A DNA stretch of 64,000 bases from positions 75,174 to 139,173 of the forward strand of contig JAWLEB010000004.1 in the NCBI GenBank assembly GCA_041686375.1, given 5' to 3'. The translations under genes and the position numbers were made by a program. Positions 51,959-60,999 of the stretch are shown here, in pieces (position 1 is the stretch's first letter; each line of letters begins with the position of its first letter). The DNA comes from JAGXLC01 sp041686375. GTDB lineage: Bacteria > Bacteroidota > Bacteroidia > Bacteroidales > UBA12077. The notes below the pieces were generated by a model. It was given only the letters and a program-made list of their open reading frames with translations, ran no database searches and was not told the origin of the DNA.

Positions 51959-53821
51959 ATGAAAAAATTATTGTTTTTTTTGATATTTCTTGGACATAAT
52001 TGCTTTGCTGGGAATTTTGACACCGACACTTCTGAACTCCAATCCTATTTTGATGGTTTGATAACGGCACATCTGGATAATAATAATATTGCAGGGGCAA
52101 CGGTATCCTTTGTTCAGGGCGACAGTTTGCTTTTCTCCAAAGGCTATGGATATGCTGATGTTGCTGATGACAGTCCTGTAAGTCCTGATAAAACCCTTTT
52201 TCGCATAGGGTCAGTCTCTAAGCTTTTTGTCTGGACAGCCATTATGCAACTTTATGAAGAAGGACGGTTGGAGCTGGATACAGACGTTAATAATTATTTA
52301 TCAGAATTTAGTGTTCCAGGGAACTATGAAGAACCTATAACTTTGAAAGATATCATGACCCATTCTGCGGGTTTTGAAGAGTATATTCTGGGTTTGTTTG
52401 CAAAGGATACTTCGGCAATGAAACCATTAGGAGAAATACTTGGCGAGCAAATGCCACATCGTGTCCGCCCTCCCGGAATTTTTTCATCCTATTCAAATCA
52501 TGCTACAGCTATTGCTGCTTCTGTTGTTGAGGAAGTTTCTGGTATGGCATTTAATGAATATGTAGAAGCAAATATTCTTGAACCGCTTGGTATGAAGAAT
52601 ACAACATTCAGGCAACCTGTCCCGGAGAATATTGAAGGAAACTTATCAAAGGGTTATAATTCTGAAGATGGAGAGTTGAAAGAGAAATATTTTGAATATG
52701 TTCCGCTATATCCTGTTGGTGGCGCATCATCTACGGGTGAGGATATGGCTGTTTTTATGCTTGCTTTTTTGCATGGTGGTGCTTACAACGGCGGTAGAAT
52801 TTTGGATTCTGCCACTGTATCTTTGATGCAAAGCCCGGCTTTTCAGCATTCTGAAAATGTTAACCCCATGTGCTACGGATTGATGGATATGAGTTATAAT
52901 AATGTGAAAGTTTTAGGCCATGGGGGTGATACATTTTGGTTTCATAGCCTGTTTGCTTTTATACCGGAAGAGCAAATAGGATTCTTTGTTTCTTTTAACA
53001 GTCAGGGAGGGGGCGGCACCTATTCCATGATCCTCGAAGAATTTATGGATGAATATTTTCCTATAGAACCGGAAGAACCTGAATATACTATGACAGAAGA
53101 TAACCTTTCGCGTTTCGAAGGAGATTACAGGGCAAACAGGTATCCACATCATCGTATAACTAAGTTAATGGCACTTGATGGAGACACAAAGATTTCTGCC
53201 ACTGAGGATGGAAGCCTCAAAGTAAAAGCAGACAAGACCTCATATTATTCTCCGGCAGGATCATTAACTTTTGTAAACAAGAAGAATTCCAAAATTATAG
53301 AATTTAAAGAGGATGAAGAGGGAGAAATAACCCACATGTTCAGAGGACAACAACCTATAGTAGCCTATGAAAAGGTGGCTTTATCGGGGAAAACGAGTTT
53401 TCACAGGAATATTTTCATTTTTTCATTGGTAGTTTACATTATCACCCTGTTGTATTGGCCGCTTGCTTATTTTATTCGAAAAGAGTATAATAAACCGATT
53501 AGCAGTCATTTACCATTCAGGTACAAATTTACGGGGTGGCTGGCTTCATTCCTGTTTGTAGCCTTTTTGGTGATTTTTAGCGGTGTGATGAGCGATTCAA
53601 ACCAGATAGTTTTTGGTGTACCATATGCAGCTAAAGTGGCTCTTTCTTTTTCACTGGCAGGAACAATTGCTACTGTTCTAATTGTATTTTTTAACTATAA
53701 AATATGGGCGTCCAATAAATATAGCAGGTGGGGTAAAATTCATTATACAGCATTAATGGTAGCTTTGCTTTTATCGATATGGCAACTCAGTTACTGGAAT
53801 TTGATAGGATTTCAGTATTGA
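51959..53821 (+). CDS. Beta-lactamase-family serine hydrolase with C-terminal membrane segments
   Basis: 620 residues with a signal peptide (MKKLLFFLIFLGHNCFAG). The penicillin-binding/class C-like domain has Ser85-x-x-Lys88 (SVSK), YSNHA as the YxN motif and GHGGDTFWFHS as the third, HxG-type, motif. After a linker (about 360-460) come about four C-terminal transmembrane helices (FIFSLVVYIITLLYWPLAYF and others). This layout fits membrane-bound D-aminopeptidase or esterase-like serine hydrolases rather than a resistance beta-lactamase. The actual substrate is unknown. A dispersed repeat begins 21 bases after its stop. Confidence 0.93.
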   Translation: MKKLLFFLIFLGHNCFAGNFDTDTSELQSYFDGLITAHLDNNNIAGATVSFVQGDSLLFSKGYGYADVADDSPVSPDKTLFRIGSVSKLFVWTAIMQLYEEGRLELDTDVNNYLSEFSVPGNYEEPITLKDIMTHSAGFEEYILGLFAKDTSAMKPLGEILGEQMPHRVRPPGIFSSYSNHATAIAASVVEEVSGMAFNEYVEANILEPLGMKNTTFRQPVPENIEGNLSKGYNSEDGELKEKYFEYVPLYPVGGASSTGEDMAVFMLAFLHGGAYNGGRILDSATVSLMQSPAFQHSENVNPMCYGLMDMSYNNVKVLGHGGDTFWFHSLFAFIPEEQIGFFVSFNSQGGGGTYSMILEEFMDEYFPIEPEEPEYTMTEDNLSRFEGDYRANRYPHHRITKLMALDGDTKISATEDGSLKVKADKTSYYSPAGSLTFVNKKNSKIIEFKEDEEGEITHMFRGQQPIVAYEKVALSGKTSFHRNIFIFSLVVYIITLLYWPLAYFIRKEYNKPISSHLPFRYKFTGWLASFLFVAFLVIFSGVMSDSNQIVFGVPYAAKVALSFSLAGTIATVLIVFFNYKIWASNKYSRWGKIHYTALMVALLLSIWQLSYWNLIGFQY

Positions 53822-53841
53822 GATTAAGCGGATTTATTCGT

Positions 53842-53975
53842 ATAAAGTTAGATTATTAGTTTCATGCTCTGAGACTTATTGCTACAAAAGTCAACGTAAG
53901 TTACTTCTGCAACCCATGGAACCATCATGGTGTATGCATAGGCTTTTGTCTACGTTATTGGATGAGGGTTTCATT
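53842..53975. repeat. Two-module dispersed repeat, copy B (order Y-X)
   Basis: Module Y starts at 53842 and its first 57 bases are identical to 39031-39087. Module X (53944-53975, ttttgtctacgtta...) follows. In copy A module X precedes Y. The last base lies 22 bases before the ATG of the ferritin-like gene, so the element may supply its upstream region. Confidence 0.75.
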
Positions 53976-53997
53976 GTATAATTTTAAAATTGATAAT

Positions 53998-54492
53998 ATG
54001 AATGAAAAGATGAAAAAGCTAATTGATGAGTCGATACAATTGGAGCATAATATGGCTGAGTTGTATGAACGATTTGCCAAATTATATCCTGAAGATAAGA
54101 TTTTTTGGAGAGAATTGGTTTTGGAAGAGAAAAACCATGCAGCTATTTTACGTGCCGGGAAAGAGAGTTTTCTTGATACTGATTTTTTCCCTGAGTCAAT
54201 GCTGGCAGGGACATATGAGGAAGTTCATAAAGTAAATCAGCAGCTTAACAGATTGATTAAATCCTTTGAAAACAGACCAATGAAAAAGGAATCTACATTT
54301 AATATAGCCTATAAGCTTGAAAAATCAGCAGGGGAAATTCATTTTCAGGAATATATGGATAAAAAGCCAGCGGTTGAAATAGATAGGGTTTTCCAGCAGC
54401 TTAACAGGGATGATAAAGACCATGCGGAGAGAATTCTGAACTATATGGAGCAGAATGATATTCCCCACACTGACGAAATGCTTCCTGAATAA
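53998..54492 (+). CDS. Ferritin-like / rubrerythrin-type protein
   Basis: 164 residues from the ATG of MNEKMKKLIDE. The frame is open 12 codons further upstream, but that part lies in the dispersed repeat. Four helices carry iron-ligand-like motifs: EHNMAELYERFA, EEKNHAAILRA, EKSAGEIHFQEY and DDKDHAERIL, two of them of ExxH form. This is the di-iron layout of rubrerythrin or ferritin-like proteins. A rubredoxin domain is absent. The function may be iron or peroxide handling; the gene stands alone. Confidence 0.82.
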   Translation: MNEKMKKLIDESIQLEHNMAELYERFAKLYPEDKIFWRELVLEEKNHAAILRAGKESFLDTDFFPESMLAGTYEEVHKVNQQLNRLIKSFENRPMKKESTFNIAYKLEKSAGEIHFQEYMDKKPAVEIDRVFQQLNRDDKDHAERILNYMEQNDIPHTDEMLPE

Positions 54493-54497
54493 ATAAT

Positions 54498-54534
54498 CGG
54501 GTAAATATAGACTTCTAACTTCTGTGTTTACCCG
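54498..54534 (+). terminator. Hairpin after the ferritin-like gene
   Basis: cgggtaaa/tttacccg, an 8-bp perfect stem with a 21-base loop, directly behind the stop codon. There is no strong T-run, so efficiency is uncertain. Confidence 0.45.
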
Positions 54535-54647
54535 CATTATCATATCCCAAACAACCTATTTATTATCTTTTACAATTTTTATTTTTTTTCATATCTAAGC
54601 TTTCATCTCTGCCACCTCTTCTGTTATATCTTGTAATTGTTTATTTG

Positions 54648-55382
54648 CTATGTTATGTCAAGCATGACAATAGGAGTTATTGCTCCATCGAGTTCGAATT
54701 CAGATTTTTCAACTTCCTGTGCTTCAAATTCATGGCTGTCGTAAGATGGATTAAGCTGAATTCTTGTGTTTTCTCCTACATTAAAGATGTTGTTCCATCG
54801 CACTGACCATGTGAATGTACCTCGGTCAAACTCCCTGTTATTTAGTTCGCCTTTAATCCTGTAGTCATAAAAATTTCCAACCAGGTCAGATTCCCACCAT
54901 TCTGTTTGTTGGGTTGCAAGCCTTAATTCAGTTCCTAACCGATATTCAGTTCCTACATTTTCAAAGGTAGTCAGCATTATGTTATCTCTCCAAACACTTC
55001 TTACTCGCTTAATTTCATTTTCAGAGATATGATAGTATAATTCCGCCGATACAGAATGCTTTTCATTAAACTCTTTTTGATATCCTAATTCATAAGAGTC
55101 GATATATTCAGGTAGAAGGTTCGGATTCTCTCTTCTGACATTATAATTATCCGACCATGTGATGAACGGTTCCAGGACCCATCCTCTTGGTCTGCGTATC
55201 TGGCGTGTGTAACTTGCCATAACCTGGTTACCTTCAGGACAGTTATACGATAAGTGAAGCGTTGGCAAGAAATCCCATCTGTCGATGTTAAGTTGTCCTT
55301 GATTTTTCATATCAATATCTCTGTAAGTATATTCACTACGCATACTCGCCTGATATCCCCATAAAATTTGGATCCGGTAATT
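54648..55382 (-). pseudogene. TonB-dependent receptor fragment, truncated at both ends
   Basis: About 245 codons of an outer-membrane beta-barrel without signal peptide, plug domain or C-terminal strands. The sequence QIRRPRGWVLEPFITWSDNY and YELGYQKEFN align with RRIRRPRSWFLDPFERQANEY and YEIGYKKSFN in the intact receptor at 8.5-10.9 kb. Reading upstream of the first ATG continues in frame (ILWGYQAS) to about 55382. There a dispersed hairpin repeat begins and the homology ends. The downstream end stops after VMLDIT, some 75 residues before the usual end. It is a relic, not a working receptor. Confidence 0.8.
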
Positions 55383-55385
55383 AAG

Positions 55386-55494
55386 AAACTGTTTTGATTT
55401 TGTCCTACTTTAACAAATTAGTTTTATTTATATCCCCGTCCTTTAGGGCGGGGTCTGTGGTAAAGCCTAATTATCTGTTCGATTTCTAAAAATT
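55386..55494. repeat. Dispersed hairpin repeat, copy 2
   Basis: Nearly identical to 17144-17250; hairpin ccccgtcc-ttta-gggcgggg. It begins within 4 bases of where the receptor fragment loses its frame, so insertion or recombination at this repeat may have cut the gene. Confidence 0.75.
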
Positions 55495-55622
55495 TGTATT
55501 TGTTTTTACTCTCTGCATACCTTGAAGTTTTCAGGTAGAGAAAGGTTCAATGAAACTGGCTTCTTTATAATTTATACTTTATCTTTATGTTTTATTTTAG
55601 AACCTGTAAATTTATTAGTTTT

Positions 55623-55805
55623 ATGGCAAGGCACATTAAAGAAAATCCACATTCCGGAGCCATTTATGGTTTAGGCTTTATCGGGGCAGCAATTTATTTT
55701 ATATCTCAGGCTACCAGTTTATGGCTGGGTGTTCTTGGCCTTTTTAAGGCTATTGTTTGGCCTGCATTTCTTGTATACGAGGCTTTGAAAGCCTTGGCCG
55801 TTTGA
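55623..55805 (+). CDS. Small conserved membrane protein
   Basis: 60 residues from the ATG of MARHIKENPHSGAIYG; an earlier start in the frame has no family resemblance. One or two hydrophobic segments: GAIYGLGFIGAAIYFISQAT, then LWLGVLGLFKAIVWPAFLVYEALKAL. I recognise this as a widespread small bacterial membrane protein in which YGLGFIGA and KAIVWPAFLVYE are conserved. Its function is unknown. It stands alone between the receptor fragment and plsC. Confidence 0.82.
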   Translation: MARHIKENPHSGAIYGLGFIGAAIYFISQATSLWLGVLGLFKAIVWPAFLVYEALKALAV

Positions 55806-55917
55806 GGAAACGTAAGCACAAGATCTGATGTAAGGTAAAGTTGTTGTAAAATTTACACGCTTTTATCTGTTTTTAATCTCTGATAATTTAATAATGTCGG
55901 GTTTGGAATCTTATTTA

Positions 55918-56622
55918 TCAGGCATTAAATACACTCCCGACGATGTGTTCGAGGTCTGTTGCCATTGACTTTCCGTTTTTATTTTTATGTTGCATGGGCG
56001 GGTGAATGTAAACATAGACTTCACCTTTTCTAACTGCATTGTCTTTTTCGAGTAGTTTATGGGTATTCATGATGGTAACAGGCACTATCTTAATATTTTT
56101 CCCGGCCATAATCTGAATACTTCCTGTCTTAAATTTTCCTACTCTATTGTCTTTACTCCGGGTTCCTTCCGGAAATATTACCAGGGGTCTTCCTTTTTCT
56201 ACCTTATCAATGCGTTTCCTGGTTTTTTGTAGTGATGATGATGGTTTTTTTCTGTCTATCAGAACACAACCCAGAGCCCGCATCCATAAATTAAGTAACG
56301 GAATTTTGTCCAGCTCCTTTTTAGCAACAAATCCAACCTGTTTGGGGATTACTGCATAAATAACAGGTATGTCAAGGTAACTCTGATGATTACTCACAAA
56401 ACACACATTGTCTTCTTGTGGTACATTTTCATATCCATTAACATAGATTTTGATTCCTGCTACTGCAAGGATATGCCCTGCCCAGATTTTTGTACATCTC
56501 ATCACAAACAGGGATGAATATTTGATTGAAAAGATTCTTAACAGGTAATACAGAATAAAAATTACCAGGGAGAGAATCATCAGCACCCAAAAATAGATTC
56601 CTAGTATGATATTACGAAGCAT
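55918..56622 (-). CDS. plsC: 1-acyl-sn-glycerol-3-phosphate acyltransferase
   Basis: 234 residues; acylates lysophosphatidic acid to phosphatidic acid at the inner membrane. The N-terminal hydrophobic stretch anchors it. The acyltransferase motif NHQSYLD (HxxxxD) and the glycerophosphate-binding FPEGTRSK are present, with VPVTIMNTH as the later block. It is divergent from the FetA/FetB-like genes. Confidence 0.94.
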   Translation of the reverse strand: MLRNIILGIYFWVLMILSLVIFILYYLLRIFSIKYSSLFVMRCTKIWAGHILAVAGIKIYVNGYENVPQEDNVCFVSNHQSYLDIPVIYAVIPKQVGFVAKKELDKIPLLNLWMRALGCVLIDRKKPSSSLQKTRKRIDKVEKGRPLVIFPEGTRSKDNRVGKFKTGSIQIMAGKNIKIVPVTIMNTHKLLEKDNAVRKGEVYVYIHPPMQHKNKNGKSMATDLEHIVGSVFNA

Positions 56623-56711
56623 GAATTATTGTATTTAATGAATTCGTCATAAATTTGGTGTAAAATTGAGAACATATTTGTCCAAAATTACAATAAAATT
56701 AAGTGACAAGC

Positions 56712-57338
56712 ATGATAAAGATTAATAACCTTAAGGTTGGGTATGGCGATACAACGGTTTTGAAAGATTTTAGTGTTAATATAAGTAAAGGAGAGAATGT
56801 TGTTTTTACGGGAGAGTCAGGAGCAGGCAAAACTACTTTGCTGAATTCCCTTATGGGATTTGTCCCATTTCAACAGGGAAGCATCGAAATTGATGGCCAG
56901 CAGCTTAGCAAGGATACTATTCAGCTGATTAGGCGCAAGATGGCCTATCTTCCCCAGGAATTAAATATGCCTTATGAAAAGGTAGAATCAGTGATTTTTG
57001 AGCCTTTTACGTTCAAACAAAATAAGAAATTTACCCCGGAAAGGGATAAGGTGAAAGAGACTCTCTCTCAATTGGGTCTGCAGCAAAACGTACTCCAAAA
57101 AGATACCGATTCATTGTCTGGCGGACAAAAGCAGCGTATACTGCTTGCTTCTGTGTTTTTACTGCAAAAACCACTGGTTATCCTTGATGAGCCAACCACC
57201 GGTCTTGATGAAAGAAACATCAGAAAAATTGTGGATTGGATTACTAAACAAAAGCATGTAACAATTTTGGCAACCTCGCATAATCAAACGTGGATAGAAC
57301 ATTCTGATAAACAATATAACATTGAAAATCATGGATAA
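56712..57338 (+). CDS. FetA-like ABC transporter ATP-binding protein
   Basis: 208 residues from the ATG of MIKINNLKVGYGD; a GTG nine bases upstream is less likely. Walker A GESGAGKTTL, signature LSGGQKQRILLA, Walker B LVILDEPTTGLD and the switch His in TSHNQ are complete. It pairs with the UPF0014-type permease that starts inside its last codons, as in Escherichia coli fetA-fetB, implicated in iron export and stress resistance. A possible promoter TTTG/CATATTTG lies at 56654-56680. Confidence 0.9.
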   Translation: MIKINNLKVGYGDTTVLKDFSVNISKGENVVFTGESGAGKTTLLNSLMGFVPFQQGSIEIDGQQLSKDTIQLIRRKMAYLPQELNMPYEKVESVIFEPFTFKQNKKFTPERDKVKETLSQLGLQQNVLQKDTDSLSGGQKQRILLASVFLLQKPLVILDEPTTGLDERNIRKIVDWITKQKHVTILATSHNQTWIEHSDKQYNIENHG

Positions 57339-58134
57339 AACTTTAGATATATCTTATTTTAACTTGTTTTTGGGATTTCTTCTGATAATCATTCCTGTAA
57401 TAGTGTTTTATGTATACCGCACAGGTTTGGTCAAAGACAGCCTGGTGGCAATTGGCAGGATGACTCTCCAGCTCATTCTTGTTGGTTTTTACCTGGAAAT
57501 ACTCTTCGAATACAACAATGCATGGATCAATTCTGCGTGGTGGATTATCATGATATTTGTAGCAGCTTTCACCATTATTAGAAGAGCTTCGCTAAAAAGA
57601 AGGTTTTTTCTTGTTCCATTGCTAATCTCTCTTTCAGTAAGCTTGTTTCTTGTTGACCTCTACTTTATTGGGGTTATCATAAGACTGGATTTTCTTTTTG
57701 AATCACGTTATTTTATCCCAATCAGTGGCATTCTGCTTGGCAATTGCCTGAGAACAAATATTTTAGGATTGAATACATTTTATATGAAACTGAGTAAAGA
57801 GAAAAATCTTCATCGTTTTTATCTCGCCAATGGCGCCACACGGAATGAAGCATTAAGACCATTTATGAGAGCAGCTTTAAGAACTGCTTTTAATCCTCTC
57901 ATTGCAACCATTGCAATTATGGGTTTAATCTCCCTCCCGGGAATGATGACAGGTCAGATCCTCGGGGGAGCATCCCCGAATATTGCCATCAAATACCAGA
58001 TAATGCTGATGTTGACCATTTTTGTTTCCACCATTCTTACAGTGGTCATGACAATACTATTAACCAACAGGTTCGTTTTTGATGAGTACGGCAACCTTAA
58101 AGGTGATGTGATTAAAGAAAACCACAGTAGTTAA
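57331..58134 (+). CDS. FetB-like ABC transporter permease (UPF0014)
   Basis: 267 residues from the ATG that overlaps the ATPase gene by 8 bases. About seven membrane helices. The UPF0014 hallmarks are GRMTLQLILVGFYLEILFE, the PISGILLGNCLRTNILGLN loop and the GLISLPGMMTGQILGGASP block. Together with the ATPase it forms a FetAB-type exporter. Iron as substrate is taken from the Escherichia coli homologue and not proven here. Confidence 0.92.
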   Translation: MDKTLDISYFNLFLGFLLIIIPVIVFYVYRTGLVKDSLVAIGRMTLQLILVGFYLEILFEYNNAWINSAWWIIMIFVAAFTIIRRASLKRRFFLVPLLISLSVSLFLVDLYFIGVIIRLDFLFESRYFIPISGILLGNCLRTNILGLNTFYMKLSKEKNLHRFYLANGATRNEALRPFMRAALRTAFNPLIATIAIMGLISLPGMMTGQILGGASPNIAIKYQIMLMLTIFVSTILTVVMTILLTNRFVFDEYGNLKGDVIKENHSS

Positions 58135-58224
58135 AAATTTAACACAAAGCATAAGTAATTTATTGATATTCATCTATTTATAAATTAAACATTTGACAGT
58201 TAATCATAACCGACCTAAAAATTC

Positions 58225-58232
58225 TATCTTTG
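58225..58232 (+). promoter_or_regulatory. Promoter -7 box for lysS
   Basis: TATCTTTG, 32 bases before the favoured lysS ATG. It lies inside the upstream-extended reading frame, which shows that the longer start is wrong. Confidence 0.55.
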
Positions 58233-58264
58233 CAAAAAATCTTTTATATCTAAAACAGAAAATT

Positions 58265-59992
58265 ATGCTGATGGAATTTAGCGAACAAGAGAGACAAAGA
58301 AGACAAGCACTTGAAGAACTCAGAAAGTTAAACATTGATCCTTATCCTGCTGAAGGGTATGAGATTAATACGAATACAAGAAAGATATTAGAAAATTATG
58401 ATCCGGAGAAAGAAAATTTCCAGGATGTTCGTCTTGCAGGAAGAATTATGAACCGCCGGATTATGGGCAGTGCTTCATTCGCTGAACTTCAGGACGAAAA
58501 AGGTAGTATTCAAATTTATCTGAAACGCGATAATATATGTCCGGATGAGGACAAAACAATGTATAACCAGGTTTTCAAAAAGCTGCTGGATATTGGAGAT
58601 ATTATAGGTGTAGAAGGGAATGTATTTAAAACCAAGGTAGGAGAAACTTCCGTTAATGTTACAAAATTTAAGGTATTGAGTAAATCTCTCCGTCCGCTTC
58701 CTATTGTCAAAGAGAAAGACGGGAAAATATATGATGCTTTTAAAGACCCGGAACAACGATACAGACAGCGATACCTGGATTTAATTGTAAATAAGGACAG
58801 TCGCGAGCGTTTTATGCAAAGAACCCGGCTGGTGAATTCTATGCGTGAATATATGAATAACCGGGGTTATCTTGAAGTGGAAACCCCTATTCTGCAGCCT
58901 ATTTATGGTGGCGCAGCAGCCAGGCCTTTTAAAACTTATCACAATAAACTGGACCAGACCCTTTATCTGAGGATTGCAAATGAGTTATATCTTAAGCGAT
59001 TGATTGTCGGAGGTTTTGAGGGTGTTTTTGAATTCGCAAAAGATTTTCGCAATGAGGGCATGGACAGGTTCCACAATCCTGAATTCACCCAGATGGAATT
59101 GTATGTGGCCTATAAAGACTATAACTGGATGATGGAGACCGTAGAGGAAATGATAGAAAAGATTGCCCTGGATATGCACGGAACCACCCGGCTGAAGGTT
59201 GGAGAAAATATGGTAGACTTCAAAAGGCCATGGAAACGTTATACCATGTTTGAAGCGATTGAAGAATATACCGGCGTTGACATATCGGAAATGGACGAAA
59301 AACAGTTGTTTGAGACGGCCAGAAAACTGGATGTGGAAATTGACGAGACAATGGGCAAAGGGAAGCTTATTGACGAAATCTTTGGCGAAAAATGTGAACC
59401 CCAATTGATACAACCTACTTTCATTACTGATTATCCTGTGGAAATGTCACCACTGGCAAAAATGCACAGGTCAAAAGAGGGACTTGTAGAGCGTTTTGAA
59501 GCTATCGTAAATGGTAAAGAAATATGTAACGCATATTCTGAGCTTAACGACCCGTTAGACCAGAGAAACAGGCTTAAGGAGCAGCTTGTGCTCGGTAAAC
59601 GGGGGGATGAGGAGGCTATGATGATGGATGAAGATTTTCTGAAAGCCATTGAATTTGGCATGCCGCCTACAGCAGGACTGGGAGTCGGTATTGATCGCCT
59701 TACCATGATAATGACAAATGCGCATTCCATACAGGATATTTTATTTTTCCCACAAATGCGTCCTGAACAAAAGATGCAGAATGACCCGGATGAGAAATTT
59801 CAGGAGTTGGGAATCCCTGAAGAATGGGTTTCGGTGGTGAAAAAATCAGGATACCCCACAGTTGATAAGTTATTAGAGGTAAAACCAGGTAAATTGCATA
59901 ATCAACTTTGTGGTATCAATAAAAAGCATAAGCTGGGACTTGAAAATCCTTCCCTGGAGGAGGTAACAGAATGGCTCATGGAGAAAAATTAG
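58265..59992 (+). CDS. lysS: Lysyl-tRNA synthetase (class II)
   Basis: About 575 residues from the ATG of MLMEFSEQERQRRQALEEL; the frame extends 24 codons upstream through a promoter. The anticodon-binding OB domain occupies about 40-150. Class II motif 1 lies near NSMREYMNNRGYLEVETP, motif 2 in FRNEGMDRFHNPEFTQMELY and motif 3 in GLGVGIDRLTM. A C-terminal extension of about 70 residues (EKFQELGIPEEWVSVVKKSGY and beyond), seen in Bacteroidota LysS, follows the core. It is followed 4 bases later by gpsA and then pgi, forming lysS-gpsA-pgi. Confidence 0.97.
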   Translation: MLMEFSEQERQRRQALEELRKLNIDPYPAEGYEINTNTRKILENYDPEKENFQDVRLAGRIMNRRIMGSASFAELQDEKGSIQIYLKRDNICPDEDKTMYNQVFKKLLDIGDIIGVEGNVFKTKVGETSVNVTKFKVLSKSLRPLPIVKEKDGKIYDAFKDPEQRYRQRYLDLIVNKDSRERFMQRTRLVNSMREYMNNRGYLEVETPILQPIYGGAAARPFKTYHNKLDQTLYLRIANELYLKRLIVGGFEGVFEFAKDFRNEGMDRFHNPEFTQMELYVAYKDYNWMMETVEEMIEKIALDMHGTTRLKVGENMVDFKRPWKRYTMFEAIEEYTGVDISEMDEKQLFETARKLDVEIDETMGKGKLIDEIFGEKCEPQLIQPTFITDYPVEMSPLAKMHRSKEGLVERFEAIVNGKEICNAYSELNDPLDQRNRLKEQLVLGKRGDEEAMMMDEDFLKAIEFGMPPTAGLGVGIDRLTMIMTNAHSIQDILFFPQMRPEQKMQNDPDEKFQELGIPEEWVSVVKKSGYPTVDKLLEVKPGKLHNQLCGINKKHKLGLENPSLEEVTEWLMEKN

Positions 59993-59996
59993 CATT

Positions 59997-60992
59997 ATGC
60001 CACAAAAAACGAAAATAGGAGTTCTTGGAGGCGGTAGCTGGGCAACAGCTTTGGTGAAGATACTTCAGGATAACAATGAAAACGTGAATTGGTATTTACG
60101 TGACACAGATAATATTAAGCATCTGAAAAAATACGGACATAATAAAAATTATCTGAGTTCCATTTCTATTAATAATAACAGAGTTGACTATTATAATGAT
60201 ATCAACACTATAGTTGGAGACTCTGATATTTTGGTTGTTGTGATCCCGGCAGCTTTCGTAAAAGATGCATTTAAAGGTCTGAAAGAGCAATTAGCTGATA
60301 AGGTAGTAATTTCTGCGGTAAAGGGGATTATTCCGGATGATAATCTTATAATCGGAGATTATTTTGTAAATTACTGGAATATTGATCTGGATAAATTTGT
60401 GGTAATCAGTGGCCCCTGTCATGCTGAGGAGGTAGCTCTTGAACGGCTATCTTACCTTACCGTGGCATCAAAAAATCAGAAATTAGCATCAATGCTGGCG
60501 AAAAAAATGCATACTCACTATTTAAATACAAATGTTACAGATGATATTTATGGAACCGAATATTCCGCCGTATTGAAGAATGTGTTTGCTATGGCTGCCG
60601 GTATATGCCACGGGTTGGGCTACGGAGATAATTTTCTTGCTGTGCTTATTGCCAACGGAATGCAGGAAATAAAAAGGTTTGTAGAAGCTACACATCCTAT
60701 TTCCAGAGACCTGAATCATTCGGTGTATCTCGGCGACCTGTTGGTAACTGCTTATTCTCAATTCAGCAGAAACAGAACATTTGGCAATATGATAGGAAAA
60801 GGATATTCTGTACGATCGGCTCAGTTAGAGATGAATATGATAGCGGAAGGATACTATGCTACCAAAAGCATCATAGAAATTAATGAATATTATAAGGCTG
60901 ACATTCCAATTACAAAAGCTGTTTATAATATTTTGTATGAAAAAATTTCGCCTGCTATAGAGATTAAACTGCTGTCCAAAAAACTTAAATAA
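59997..60992 (+). CDS. gpsA: Glycerol-3-phosphate dehydrogenase [NAD(P)+]
   Basis: 331 residues; reduces dihydroxyacetone phosphate to sn-glycerol-3-phosphate for phospholipid synthesis. The GGGSWATAL dinucleotide motif is near residue 11. The SGPCHAEEV segment and the catalytic Lys in AVLKNVFAMAAGICHGLGYGDN are conserved. It is tightly coupled to lysS (4 bases) and pgi (7 bases). The link to plsC, 3.4 kb upstream, is pathway-level only. Confidence 0.96.
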   Translation: MPQKTKIGVLGGGSWATALVKILQDNNENVNWYLRDTDNIKHLKKYGHNKNYLSSISINNNRVDYYNDINTIVGDSDILVVVIPAAFVKDAFKGLKEQLADKVVISAVKGIIPDDNLIIGDYFVNYWNIDLDKFVVISGPCHAEEVALERLSYLTVASKNQKLASMLAKKMHTHYLNTNVTDDIYGTEYSAVLKNVFAMAAGICHGLGYGDNFLAVLIANGMQEIKRFVEATHPISRDLNHSVYLGDLLVTAYSQFSRNRTFGNMIGKGYSVRSAQLEMNMIAEGYYATKSIIEINEYYKADIPITKAVYNILYEKISPAIEIKLLSKKLK

Positions 60993-60999
60993 AATAGCT

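Noticed and set aside
51959..53821. Antibiotic-resistance beta-lactamase
   Set aside because: The motifs are of the wide serine-hydrolase family, with a C-terminal membrane domain; resistance is not supported.
53962..53997. N-terminal extension of the ferritin-like protein
   Set aside because: The extra codons are part of the dispersed repeat; the ATG at 53998 begins the conserved helices.
58193..58264. N-terminal extension of lysS
   Set aside because: The segment contains a -7 promoter box and has no resemblance to LysS.
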